DNA of 64,000 nt from Daphnia carinata. Lineage: Eukaryota; Arthropoda; Branchiopoda; Diplostraca; Daphniidae. The position numbers were made by a program, and so were the translations under genes. How positions within the stretch are numbered: position 1 is the stretch's first letter; every line of letters begins with the position of its first letter. The DNA is taken from positions 186,001 through 250,000 of the forward strand of contig NC_081338.1 in the NCBI RefSeq assembly GCF_022539665.2, written 5' to 3'. This document shows, in pieces, positions 49,152 to 58,663 of this stretch. Below the pieces are notes generated by a model. That model was not told the DNA's origin and did not search any database. It saw nothing but the letters and a program-made list of their open reading frames with translations.

Positions 49152-49560
49152 TGTCACGTGGATTCGGAGGACATCCACGTGTTAACGAGGGACACGTGGA
49201 GTCCGAGGACATCCACGTGCTGGGAACGTCTCGTACATCAGCCCCAACCCTTTTTCTCCGCTTTCACTTCCGTAAGGTCAAGTAGAATTATCTGCTTGAC
49301 CATCTTATTGGAAGAGCTTACCCCTTCTATGCGCTTTCTATTCGAACGGTCACGTAGAGGTTATCTACGTGACCATCTCCTTTACTTCCCGCGTCACCCT
49401 AGCGGGTAACGACCCTTTTGCTTTAAATAGGAGGGCCTACGAGTGAGACGAGGCTCTCAGTAGACAGTTGGATGTGGAGTGTTGGAAGAAATTAATACAC
49501 CAGGTTCAAAAGCGCTGTGAGTCAGTCCTTTTTTAGTGGAGTGCGGCAGTAGCCGTCACA
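49152..49560 (+). repeat. 3' LTR of retroelement 2
   Basis: 409 bp, apparently identical to the 5' LTR at 41155-41563, followed by the ATAT duplication at 49561-49564. Confidence 0.96.
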
Positions 49561-49564
49561 ATAT

Positions 49565-49997
49565 AACTACAAGGGAAATTTTTAAAGGGTATTCACTGAA
49601 AAGTTTAGAAAACGTGTTAACAAAATTTCTAGCATAAGCAAATATTTCCTTAAATAACATGGCTATGCCATCACCCACCTTGTTGCCGAAAGCGATGTTC
49701 AGATGTTTGTTTTGACTCCGCTTCCTAATTGGCATGCGGGTTTGTTTTACGCTGACTTGTACACAGGGCATGGCAAGTAAAAGAGGAGCTCAGTTGATGT
49801 GATGTGACGGAACTCCTGGCAAGGAGTTATATTCCCAAGAGTTAGAGTCCCAAGAGTTAAAGTAACTACACTGGAAAAGCACTACATCGGAGACGCTAGT
49901 CCATACTTTCATACAACATCCGCAAGAAAATTGTGGCTGTAAAATCAATTATTGGTAGAGATGAACTCGGGTTTTCAACAGGAGCCAGTGGTTTGAA
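49565..49997. other. Short flank between retroelements 2 and 3
   Basis: About 430 bp. A reverse-strand open frame of about 70 codons runs from 49771 towards the LTR (starting MPCVQVSVKQTRMP). It is cut by the retroelement insertion, so it may be the remnant of a gene or nothing. CCCAAGAGTTARAGT occurs twice in tandem near 49835-49862. Confidence 0.5.
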
Positions 49998-50097
49998 ATA
50001 TTGGATCACCCCAAGACAGACCGCTTACGTTGTCCCTACCCGGGACATAGCCTTAGGATATGATGGTACCAAATGCGAGAAATAGGTGATCCAATAT
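49998..50097. mobile_element. 100-bp MITE-like element
   Basis: Bounded by perfect 13-bp inverted repeats, ATATTGGATCACC (49998-50010) and GGTGATCCAATAT (50085-50097), with non-coding sequence between. The size and structure fit a miniature inverted-repeat element or a small foldback. Retroelement 3 starts two bases after its right end. Confidence 0.6.
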
Positions 50098-50099
50098 AC

Positions 50100-50511
50100 T
50101 GTCGCGAGGGGAAAATAGTGACGTGGTTCTCATTTCTGAAAAGACGTGACAACCAACGTTTGAATTGCGTGCAATGCATCTTCCCTTGAAAAAGATGATT
50201 GTTACACGCCAATAATTAGTAACAGATAGTTATCCCTAGAATTCATGAAACCCTAGAGATGGGGCGTATATCCTTCACGAGGGTATAAAAGCCCATACAT
50301 TTTTTACCCTAAGTTAGTTCTTATCAAGTCCTCTAGTGAGTTCTTTTCAAGTTCTCAATTTCTTGAGTTCTTAAGCTCTCTTCAAGTTTTCCTACAGTTC
50401 TCTTCACGTTCAAGTTAAGTAAAAGTGTAGTTATTCTTTATTTCTGCTATGTCTTGTATTTCTTCTTAAAATTCAATACAATTCATTAACAAAGTAAAGT
50501 CCAGTGTGACA
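50100..50511 (+). repeat. 5' LTR of retroelement 3
   Basis: 412 bp, TGTCGC...TGACA, with a TATA box (TATAAAA, 50284-50290). Downstream there are several TTCAAGTTCT-like words (about 50330-50420), a local direct repeat of unknown role. Different in sequence from the LTR of retroelement 2. Confidence 0.95.
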
Positions 50512-50513
50512 AT

Positions 50514-50527
50514 TGGTGGAGATGCAG
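50514..50527 (+). promoter_or_regulatory. Primer-binding site of retroelement 3
   Basis: TGGTGGAGATGCAG, two bases after the LTR, one base different from that of retroelement 2. Confidence 0.7.
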
Positions 50528-50573
50528 CTCGTTACCCGTTGTTAACGAATTAGTGCTGCTTTAAAGATAGTCC

Positions 50574-51612
50574 ATGCAGAAGAAGAATAGCTCACGTTTT
50601 CCCAGTTGCCCCCGGGATCCAAGTAGACGATTGCACCCACTTCGTGACTTGCCCACCGCGCTGTCCGGTAACGAGACCACAGCAACTAACGAGGCACAAG
50701 ATTCTGAAATTTCTACGTCAAGAGAAGATTTAGCGACGTCATCTACAGAGACGACTCGCCAGAGAGGGGGTTGAAAATCTCGCAAGACAGTTAGAATCAA
50801 GTTGTGACTCCGAAGAAGATTTAATAGAACCCACCCACCCGGTTGTTCCTCCGATAGGACAACACATTTTTGGATCTCCAAGACAATTGCAAGAAACAGT
50901 CATGGCGGCTGTAAGAAAATTCATAAGTCCACCTATTTTTCGAGGTAGCCCAACGGAAGACGCTCGTCAATGGTTAGAGCGCTACGAGACTATCTCTACC
51001 CACAATGGTTGGGGTGACGCGGACAAACGTAATAATTTTTGCATGTACTTGGATGATGCTGCAAGAAATTGGTTCTTGTGTGCAAGAGTGCCAAACGACT
51101 GGCAAGATGTGGCAGCACAGCCGGCTGCCGGAGAAAACCAAGCAAGACCTGCAGTTCCTGGTCTACGTTCGGTATTTTTGAAAGAATTTCAGCGTAATTC
51201 TTATGGTCTTTTCCAAGAAACTAGAATAAGAAGTAGAACCCAAGGAGTGGATGAACCGACCACCAGATACTACTACGAAATTCTTAATCTATGCAGACTG
51301 GTCAACTCCAACATGTCGGAAGTCCACCGACTAGAGCATCTGTTTAGAGGCCTTCGACCAGCACTTTTTAGAAAAATCTATCCTCAGAAGCCACAAACGT
51401 GTGAAGAATTCTTAGAACTGGCAAAAGTCTATACGGAGACATCGATGATGTCAGAAGCCAGAGGATGGAAGGACCCCATGGCAGAACCACAAAAGTCATC
51501 TGAACAAGTTCCAAACCTTTCAGTGGTCTACCCGGATCAACAAGCAGATCTTATAAAGATTGTGCACGAAGTCGTTCAAGAAATGTTTAACCAAGGTGGT
51601 CTAGAGCAATAA
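50574..51612 (+). pseudogene. gag: Gag of retroelement 3 (one frameshift)
   Basis: It starts at ATG 50574 with MQKKNSSRFPSCPRDPSRR, parallel to the retroelement 2 gag start. The frame meets a stop at 50774, but the gag body continues in the next frame through AGAGAGGGGG (50761-50770). A one-base insertion in the G run explains this. The body contains KFISPPIFRGSP, WLERYE and LEHLFRGLRPALFRKIYP, matching retroelement 2 capsid blocks, and stops at TAA 51610-51612. The knuckle and protease lie in the next frame, which overlaps from 51591. A homopolymer sequencing error would also explain the first shift. Confidence 0.85.
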
Positions 51613-53519
51613 AAAAAAGAGTGTCTTTTAAACCGGAAGGGCTTACTACAAGCGGCAAACCACAGTGTTTCTACTGTAAGAAAGCAGGACACATTGCCCG
51701 AAATTGTTTCAAAAATCCGGAATCCGAAAATTATAAAGGTCCACCAAAAGACGAAGGAGCCGCGAAAACTTCAAAAGAGAAACCGCAAATAAACGCAATA
51801 GCTCAAGAACAGGTTATACCAAAAGAAAATAAAGAGAGCTCAGAAGGCTATATCTTAAATTTGAATCCTGCAAGATTGATCAAGGAGCAAGTAAAATGCG
51901 GTAATGAAACTGCAATGGCACTGATTGATACAGGATCCGCATTCACAGTAATTTCTCCAGAATTATTGAAGAAAACGAGTTTCGTTGAAAAACCCAGCAA
52001 TGCACCACAGACCTGTCTTGTAGACGGTCACACTTTGACGCCAAAGAGTACGGCAGATATTGTAGTAACCCACAAAGGCAAAACTATTAAAGGAAACGCA
52101 ATAGTCACGCCAATGTCAGGTTTTGAACTACTACTGGGAAATGATTTCCTACAGCAATTTCGAGCAATCCACATAGACTACGAATCACAAGAATTGTCGT
52201 TTACGACAGGGAAGTCACCACTTGCAGAAATTTCGCTTATTCAAGCAGAAGAAGTCAAGGATAGCCGGCTGGTCACAAGAGATCGTCAAGAGATACCAGC
52301 CTACTCAATCAAGCAAATTTCAACAACAGTTTCCAGCAAGATGGAAGGTGCTTGCATTGTGACACCCTCAGAGTCATTACTAGCGACAAGTAGCCTATCG
52401 ACTGGTCATGCACTAGTACAAAAAGATTTAGAAAAAATTCCTGCGGCTAACTTGTCTCCAAAAACGGTTTGGCTAGAGAAAGGAGTGACTTTAGGAACGT
52501 TAGAAGAACATCCTGAGATAGAAACGAATCAAGAAATCCTACCGATGGATACCCCGTTAAAAGAGCAAGATGAAAAACAATTGTTAGAACACCTAGAAGA
52601 AAGAATTGGAAAGGGTCTAACAAAGGAAGAAAAAGAAGAAACACAAGAAATACCTGCTTCAAGTTATCCACAAGCTCAGGGTGACTCAGAAGAAACACCA
52701 ATTGAGCAACGTGATCCGTCACCAGGTACCGAAGAAAACGACGTGGTCACACCTACTCCAGAACTGATCACGCCAGCTTCAACCAGAAGACCTATCCGTA
52801 GTAGAAGACTTCCAGCGAGATATTTAACTCTACTCGTGCCGTTCCTCATTTTTCTGCTTAGGCCACTGTCAAGCAACTCATTGATCCTGAGAGAAAAGGC
52901 TATCTTCAAACAACAAACTGATGTTGCGTTCAGTGAATCAGCGTGGACCATCGTAATAGATCTTGACTTGGGAGTAGCCGATGCAGCAACAGCACACGTG
53001 AAGCAGAAGATGATCCAACAACAAGAAGTGGCAGAAAAATGGAAAAATACAGGTTCACGACCACAACGGATGGCAGCCAGAAGAATTGCTAGCAGAGCGC
53101 AAACAATTCTGAAAGGAATGGAGAATGTAGCAGACCAATTGGCAAATATCAGAAAAACTTTAAATCCTAACCAAAGAAATCGTCGAAGTCTCGTGGACGG
53201 TGGAGGATCAATCCTGAAATGGCTGTTTGGAATGTCAACACATCAGCTGCTCCATCGCAACGCACAAGCAACGTTGTCATCTGAAATGACTGGAGAACAA
53301 ATCCATAACTTAATCATGGAAAAAGAAAAAGAAAAAGAGTTTTACCTTACTCGTTATCCTTACGAGTTAGTGGCTTTCAACATTATCTTGATGTGCGGAA
53401 TAGTGTGCTTAGGGATCAACTACTACAAACTTCATAAGCGTCTTGTCGCTCATGAGAGATGCGACAGCGCTCCATCCGCAGACCGCGGGAGGGATGAGAT
53501 GGAAACTGAAAATCTCTAG
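51603..53519 (+). CDS. Nucleocapsid-protease-mini-Env fusion frame of retroelement 3
   Basis: Open from 51591 (no ATG; reached from gag by a -1 shift, or the junction is a mutation). It has a zinc knuckle CFYCKKAGHIARNC near the start, protease DTGSA (about 51930) and the flap-side ELLLGNDFL. A linker up to about 52640 (EERIGKGLTKEEKEE) joins straight to the acidic pol-tail/Env region: RT, RNase H and integrase are absent. Env begins with hydrophobic LLVPFLIFLLRPLSSNS. It keeps a furin-type RNRR before SLVDGGGSILKWLFG, and then lacks most of the fusion-subunit ectodomain before a transmembrane helix (about 53370-53430). It ends at TAG 53517-53519. The frame stays open across both deletions. 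Confidence 0.88.
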   Translation, partial: RAIKKRVSFKPEGLTTSGKPQCFYCKKAGHIARNCFKNPESENYKGPPKDEGAAKTSKEKPQINAIAQEQVIPKENKESSEGYILNLNPARLIKEQVKCGNETAMALIDTGSAFTVISPELLKKTSFVEKPSNAPQTCLVDGHTLTPKSTADIVVTHKGKTIKGNAIVTPMSGFELLLGNDFLQQFRAIHIDYESQELSFTTGKSPLAEISLIQAEEVKDSRLVTRDRQEIPAYSIKQISTTVSSKMEGACIVTPSESLLATSSLSTGHALVQKDLEKIPAANLSPKTVWLEKGVTLGTLEEHPEIETNQEILPMDTPLKEQDEKQLLEHLEERIGKGLTKEEKEETQEIPASSYPQAQGDSEETPIEQRDPSPGTEENDVVTPTPELITPASTRRPIRSRRLPARYLTLLVPFLIFLLRPLSSNSLILREKAIFKQQTDVAFSESAWTIVIDLDLGVADAATAHVKQKMIQQQEVAEKWKNTGSRPQRMAARRIASRAQTILKGMENVADQLANIRKTLNPNQRNRRSLVDGGGSILKWLFGMSTHQLLHRNAQATLSSEMTGEQIHNLIMEKEKEKEFYLTRYPYELVAFNIILMCGIVCLGINYYKLHKRLVAHERCDSAPSADRGRDEMETENL

Positions 53520-53611
53520 AAAGAAAAAATTGTTAGTGATAAAGAAAAGAAACAACGGCTGTGTGAAAGGAAGTGAAAAGTGTATTAAAATTGAAAACAG
53601 AAAATGTACAA

Positions 53612-54157
53612 TTACTCTCCACGATTATTGCTAAAATCTAAAAAGTCGTCGTTTTCGGCGTCGTGTTCTTCAGCCTCAGCATTCAGAACAGCAAGCCAAA
53701 CGAGCCGAGCATCTTTCCTTGCTTGCATTTCAGCATGAGTGACTTCTTTATAGAAGTCAGAACGGCGAGGGGTTGGGTGATAAATGTCCTCATCGGGCTC
53801 AAACCACCAAAGAAGACGCGCATAAAAGTGTGAAAAGTGCTCTCGCTAACTGGCATAACCAGGATAGGAGCTAAAAAGAAGAGAGAAACATCAGTGTGAA
53901 ACGAAATAGAAAAAATTATGAAGAGATTACTTACCTGTAATAAAAGTCGTTATCCCATGGAGCACTGAAGTGTAGTGGAGGTCCAACTGTGCGTTGGTGT
54001 CGCACGCTCGCGCCAAAATCTAAAAAAAATGGGCACGGTCCGCTCGCGTCAAACGACTAAAACGGCTTCTACCAGTAGAAAACGTTTCCTCAACATAACG
54101 CACCAACGCATATTCAAAACGATGCAGATTGTCGAGAACAGATTGGAGAGTAACCAT
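53612..54157 (-). pseudogene. Antisense spliced gene inside retroelement 3
   Basis: On the reverse strand an ATG at 54157 opens MVTLQSVLDNLHRFEYALVR. A clear intron lies at 53934-53871 (64 nt, GTAAGT...CTTTTTAG). A second, 54072-54020 (53 nt, GTAGAA...TTTTTTTTAG), keeps the frame. If it is not spliced, a one-base slip in the T8 run at about 54022-54029 is needed. The exons read on through GPPLHFSAPWDNDFYY and FEPDEDIYHPTPRRSDF to an acidic tail (EEHDAENDDFLDF) and TAA at 53614-53612, about 142 residues. One in-frame TAG interrupts the second half (GYAS*REHF). I do not recognise the protein. Because the introns are antisense to the retroelement RNA, splicing of that RNA cannot remove them. This could be a host gene captured at DNA level or an element-encoded antisense gene. 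Confidence 0.6.
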
Positions 54158-54533
54158 TTTTCATTTCGAAGCAAGAAACAAACTGAAGATGGAAAGCATC
54201 AGTTGAATTTTCTTATGCATCATAACGTTGTAGTTTATCTTTTTTCACAGCTATGTGTGAATTGCTAATTATAGTCGTCTTTCTTACGCCTGTATTGCTT
54301 CCGTAGTTCTAGCAAATTCCTTTTCGATAAAAGCACATTGACCGCGCGCTATTGTACGATTGACTTTTACTATAGTCCTTCCTTTACCTTACTAAAGCGA
54401 CCTCGCTCTATCGTATGCTTTATCATTACTATAGCTTTTGATAAATTTTCGAAAATCTCGGATATTTTCCCCAACATTTGCTTATGCCCTTGATTACCTT
54501 CTAATGATTGTTAGTACAGTCGGGTCGCCTGTC
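54158..54533. other. Non-coding 3' region of retroelement 3
   Basis: AT-rich sequence between the antisense gene and the polypurine tract, where a promoter for that gene would lie. No clear TATA box in antisense orientation was identified. CTATAG-containing words recur (about 54371 and 54438). Confidence 0.5.
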
Positions 54534-54549
54534 TTGAAGAAGGGGGACC
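54534..54549 (+). promoter_or_regulatory. Polypurine tract of retroelement 3
   Basis: TGAAGAAGGGGGACC-type tract ending directly before the 3' LTR, analogous to that of retroelement 2. Confidence 0.8.
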
Positions 54550-54961
54550 TGCCGCGAGGGGAAAATAGTGACGTGGTTCTCATTTCTGAAAAGACGTGAC
54601 AACCAACGTTTGAATTGCGTGCAATGCATCTTCCCTTGAAAAAGATGATTGCAACAGGCCAATAATTAGTAACAGATAGTTATCCCTAGAATTCATGAAA
54701 CCCTAGAGATGGGGCGTATATCCTTCACGAGGGTATAAAAGCCCATACATTTTTTACCCTAAGTTAGTTCTTATCAAGTCCTCTAGTGAGTTCTTTTCAA
54801 GTTCTCAATTTCTTGAGTTCTTAGGCTCTCTTCAAGTTTTCCTACAGTTCTCTTCACGTTCAAGTTAAGTAAAAGTGTAGTTATTCTTTATTTCTGCTAT
54901 GTCTTGTATTTCTTCTTAAAATTCAATACAATTCATTAACAAAGTAAAGTCCAGTGTGACA
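54550..54961 (+). repeat. 3' LTR of retroelement 3
   Basis: 412 bp, TGCCGC...TGACA, matching the 5' LTR apart from about five substitutions. It contains the same TATA box. Confidence 0.95.
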
Positions 54962-55236
54962 ATATTAAATCTGTGATCCCATATTTCAAATCTATGAAAT
55001 TAATAATTAAAAATAAGGAAAGATCACGAGCACCATTTTACCTTTGTAATGGAGAAAACCTGGTCGTTCTACGGTCATAATCAATCCACGAAAAGACTTC
55101 CGGCTTGAGACACCGTAGGGCCTATCTCCCACGGGTTAAGACACCAAAATTCGCAGATCGTGATCCAATTCCTTTGGTAGTACTTTAGAAATCTCAAAAT
55201 AAACAAACAACGGCACTGTTGAAACATTTCTTTCTT
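54962..55236. other. Flank without recognisable gene
   Basis: AT-rich sequence with GAGACACC and AAGACACC around a short GC-rich block (about 55107-55147), and inverted words GATCACGAGC / GATCGTGATC at about 55023 and 55157. I see no gene. Confidence 0.4.
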
Positions 55237-55672
55237 TGAATTTATTTGGAATGTAGTTTAACCATTATATGGGAATACCAGAATGAACTAATAGTTATGG
55301 CTGTTGAAACAGACAAGACTCTGTGGCTTTTTGTGAATGCAGTCTAGAATGTGGAAATACAGAATGAACACTTAAACAGTAAGTTAAAAGTTTCGTGTTG
55401 TGTGGAAAAAGGGACTAGTCTCAGAATTTTTTGGAACACGGTCAATCTATGATGTAAGAATGTCAAAGTGAAACAATCTATTGAAGCGTTTGAAAGAGAC
55501 AGGGCTCTGAATTTATTGGGAAAACAGTGAAACTGTAATATAGGAATGTCAAAATAAACATTTAATTGAAGTATTTGAAAAATAGTCTCTTAATTTTCCT
55601 GGAATGCCCTTAGTCAATTCCTATTTTAGAATGACCAACAACTGGAGTGTTCTTCACAGACCGGTTTCTGAA
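55237..55672. repeat. Degenerate tandem repeats of about 80-105 bp
   Basis: About five diverged units starting near GAATTTATTTGGAA, TTTTTGTGAATGC, AATTTTTTGGAACA, AATTTATTGGGAAA and AATTTTCCTGGAAT. Each has a later GAATGWMMRA-like word and ends in GACTCTG / GACTAGTCTCAG / GGGCTCTG / AGTCTCTT. Units differ strongly in sequence and length. Confidence 0.6.
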
Positions 55673-55726
55673 AGTCTTGCATTGAATGCAGACCAACTAT
55701 GAACCTGGAGTGTTAATAAGTAACCG

Positions 55727-58280
55727 CCCTAATAGCACATCGGTACCGTTTTGGCACCGTTTTGGTGCCGGGTTTAGGTATGTCAGGTACCGTTTTGGTG
55801 CCCCATTCCCATCAAATTCATTACGAATTCGCACACTGTTTCTGCCCCCCAAACACCGGAAAACCGGCACCAGTTTAACACCCAATATACGGCACCAAAA
55901 CGGTGCCGTTATTGTAATCAAAATGACATGGGGTTTTCATGCCAGTATATGGTTACGGATCGGGTACCCAATTTTGGCTTACATTGGTGAAGTAAAAATA
56001 AATATGATAACAGAAACTGATTTCTTTATTTTTCTTATAAATTAACATAAACATGAGATTTCCTTGAACATAAATTACACAGAACGGAATGAAAACAAAC
56101 ATTTCTTGACTAAAGAAAATAAATGCAAAAAAGAATTGTTTTCTTTGGAGTTTCGACGGGATATTTAAGAAGAATTATCTGAATTTTTGTGTGGATTTTT
56201 TGGTTTGTCTTCGTTGCGCCCGAAACTCCGTAGATCGCCACAAAGACTCGCCATCCTCTTTTCGTCCAGGGGAAACTTGGAATGTTTACTGGCGTCTACA
56301 AAAAAATAGTTAACTATAGAAAATTTTTGTTAATAAATATAACATTAATACTTATAATTAATTTCCCAGAGATGTATCCTCCAATATCAAGTTATCATTA
56401 TAACCTTTGTAAGTTACTTTTCCGCCAAAATCTTTTTTACGCTTCGAGACTTGAATTATTATTCGAGGCGAAAAGAATTTCGAAAAGAAAATGAATTTTA
56501 CTTACCCGTAGTCAAACGGGGAGTAGACTTCCGCACGCCGGAGGTCGAAGCAAAAGCAATATGCTTAGAGGATCCTGAACAAAAGCAAATGGCTGATTTA
56601 ATTGGCCTGCATAATACTATCTTATTTAACTTAACTTGCTTGCAAGGTTGACGTTGTGATGTTGTAATCGCACTTTCCGCATCACTTTCAGAGACATTCT
56701 CCGGAACGCATAAGATGTCACAATAGCGGTCAGGAGAAGGAATCTGTTCCCATTGGATATCTCAAATTCAAATAAGTATTAAAATTTTGAATTAGTATTG
56801 AAACATTAAAAAACCTACTTACCTTCAGCTGGATTTAAGAGCGGTGCGGGAGGGATTTCATTAGCGTCAAATCCCTCATCGATATCGGAATCGCTGTCTG
56901 AAGACTGCACGGGACCCAGAATTCTCCTGAGCTTTATTTCCTTCAGCTTCGAGCATTGGGAGATTGCGGCTGTCTTGTGCGAAATGTATCGCTTCCGCAA
57001 TCCTCTACCCCTGTTGTTTTCCTCACTAGGCGCAAGGTTGGTAGTTTCCCTTCGGGCGCCAACTTTCAACAGGCCAAAGCATCCCTGGCCTGTTTGTATG
57101 TTCGTGAAATAGCAGCGAATAGCAATAAGTAATAGTTATTGAATGAAGCTGTTGCATTAAGGGTGCTCCACCCTGTAGAAGGTGTGCTGCCTTTGATTAT
57201 TAATTTGTCCACATTGTTATTGTTTTCAGGCCATCGCATGGTATTGGTACTCTTGTTGTACCACGATGAGAGCCCTATGGTCAGTCCCTGCAGCAACTTG
57301 TTTTCAACAATCACATATTTGTGGGATTTGGTGTTGATAGCCTGCAATGAATTGCAGGCTTCTTTGTAACTACCTATAATAAAGTTATTAATGAAGGTTA
57401 GTTTAAAATTATGATTTACTTTACCACAGGATTTCACAATTCATGCTGGGACACTCTCCCAATCATCTGATGAAACACTGATGAAACACAAATGACGACA
57501 CATCGACGCAGTCGGGTGGCCACAAGACGTTTTAACCATCGAATCAAGAATGAAGAATAATGGCATTAACTTCTAAATTTTCCTGTCGCAGTACTAAGTA
57601 CTTAGAAGGTCCTTCGATTTTGCATACTAATGTTTACGTTCAATCTACGAGTATAGAACACTTCTAGAGAAACGTTGCCATACGTAAGTATCTGCACTCT
57701 CTATATATCAAGACTTATGTTATTAAATATATATTATATAGAATATTCCCTCCACCACGTTAATTTTGTTGATGCAAAAACATATAATTTATTTTTGAAC
57801 CTTCAAATATGGCACAATACCCAAGTTTTTATTAATTACAGGAAGAGACATAACAATATACTAAAACAAGTGGCAACGTTCATTTCATCTCTGAAGAAGA
57901 CGCCGTGAATGATAACATTTAAATGATGCCACTTTGAAGTCGATTTCGTGCCTAAAACGTGTGTCGGCTCTCTTCGTCATCTGCGGAAGGTTTCGGGTGA
58001 CGAAATGGTACCCTTTTCATACCCGCCTTGAGGATGTCTTAGGTATCCTGCAAACGGGTATCATTTTGGTGCCGTTTTTGGTGCCTGAAACGTGTGTCGG
58101 CTCTCCGTCATCTCCGTAAGGTTTCGGGTGACGAAATGGTACCCTTTTCATACCCGCCTTGAGGATACCTTAGGTATCCTGCAAACGGGTACCATTTTGG
58201 TGCCGTTTTGGTGCCTGAAATCGGCGCGGATGCCTTTCCGGCATGTACGGCACCTTTCGGGTACCGAAACACTTCTAGGG
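55727..58280 (-). mobile_element. Foldback-type element A
   Basis: 2554 bp running from CCCTAATAGCACATCGG to a mirrored CTTCTAGGG. The ends are rich in GGTACCGTTTTGG and GGCACCAAAACGGTGCC words. It lies head to head with element B, separated by ATGTAGCCT (58281-58289), and the two are mirror images over most of B. It carries a broken multi-exon gene on the reverse strand. No transposase is recognised. The CCCTA start is shared with several DNA-transposon groups, but no diagnostic target duplication is seen. Confidence 0.7.
56165..57485 (-). pseudogene. Broken multi-exon gene in element A
   Basis: Exons on the reverse strand. The first (about 57485-57428) reads ...SDDWESVPA and hits a TGA. 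After an intron, the next (about 57380-57130) contains KSHKYVIVENK, SSWYNKSTNTMRWPENN and KLIIKGSTPSTGWSTL. The next intron's acceptor is damaged (TTTCAC instead of TTTCAG in copy B). RTYKQARDALA then continues into an exon with KVGARRETTN and an acidic SSDSDSDIDEGFDANEIPP. A clean 62-nt intron lies at 56822-56761. Further exons end in KFPLDEKRMASLCGDLRSF and TAA at 56167-56165. The W-x-P segment plus GTYxxAR motif is reminiscent of the N-terminal part of DUF4806-type arthropod proteins, a low-confidence memory match. Confidence 0.55.
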
Positions 58281-58663
58281 ATGTAGCCTCCCTAGTAGCA
58301 CACGGTGCCGTTTCGGTACCCGAAAGGTGCCGTACATGCCGGAAAGGCATCCGCACCGATTTCAGGCACCAAAACGGCACCATAATGGTACCCGTTTGCA
58401 GGATACCTAAAGTATCCTCAAGGCGGGTATGAAAAGGGTACCATTTCGTCACCCGAAACCTTCCGGAGATGACGGAGAGAGCCGACACACGTCTCAGGCA
58501 CCAAAACGGCAACAAAATGGTACCCGTTTGCAGGATACGTAAGGCATCCTCAAGGCGGGTATGAAAAGGGTACCATTTCGTCACCCGAAGCCTTGCGCAG
58601 ATGACGGAGAGAACCGACATACGTTTCAGGCAGGAAATCGGCATCAAAGCGGCATCATTTAAA
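57922..58663. repeat. Central palindrome between elements A and B
   Basis: About 740 bp symmetric around 58285. Each half contains a tandem duplication of about 125 bp with words ACGTGTGTCGGCTCTC, CGGGTGACGAAATGGTACC and GCAAACGGGTACCATTTTGG. It is made from the inner ends of elements A and B and would form a long cruciform or hairpin. Confidence 0.85.

Larger units (their letters stand above)
41155..49560 (+). mobile_element. Retroelement 2: complete errantivirus-like Ty3/gypsy element
   Basis: 8406 bp with two 409-bp LTRs that look identical by eye, ATAT duplications, a primer-binding site, one long gag-pol-env frame and a polypurine tract. Identical LTRs mean a very recent insertion, since both copies are made from one template. 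The envelope is of the baculovirus-F/errantivirus type. The only visible lesion is a frameshift late in env, so reverse transcription and integration functions look intact. Confidence 0.96.
50100..54961 (+). mobile_element. Retroelement 3: non-autonomous gag-protease-env element
   Basis: 4862 bp with two 412-bp LTRs differing at about five positions (for example TGTCGCG versus TGCCGCG, and TTACACG versus CAACAGG near base 115). It is therefore older than retroelement 2. Flanks are ATAC and ATAT, an imperfect duplication. It has the same primer-binding site and gag/protease/Env type as retroelement 2 but lacks RT, RNase H and integrase. An antisense spliced gene occupies the 3' part. It must depend on another element for reverse transcription and integration. 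Confidence 0.93.

Noticed and set aside
49022..49285. Small hydrophobic frame after env of retroelement 2
   Set aside because: It has no ATG at its start (TTG) and runs through the polypurine tract into the LTR. Probably chance.
49556..49771. 71-codon reverse frame next to the 3' LTR of retroelement 2
   Set aside because: It could be a host exon cut by the insertion, but the sequence across the element at 41100-41154 does not continue it. Left unannotated as a gene.
55718..58289. Nine-base target duplication of element A (AAGTAACCG versus ATGTAGCCT)
   Set aside because: Only six of nine bases match, and the right flank of element B does not match either. Chance is likely.
58108..58647. 179-codon reverse frame in the central palindrome
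   Set aside because: It translates the duplicated GGTACC/GGCACC-rich units of the foldback, and both strands are open because of the palindrome.
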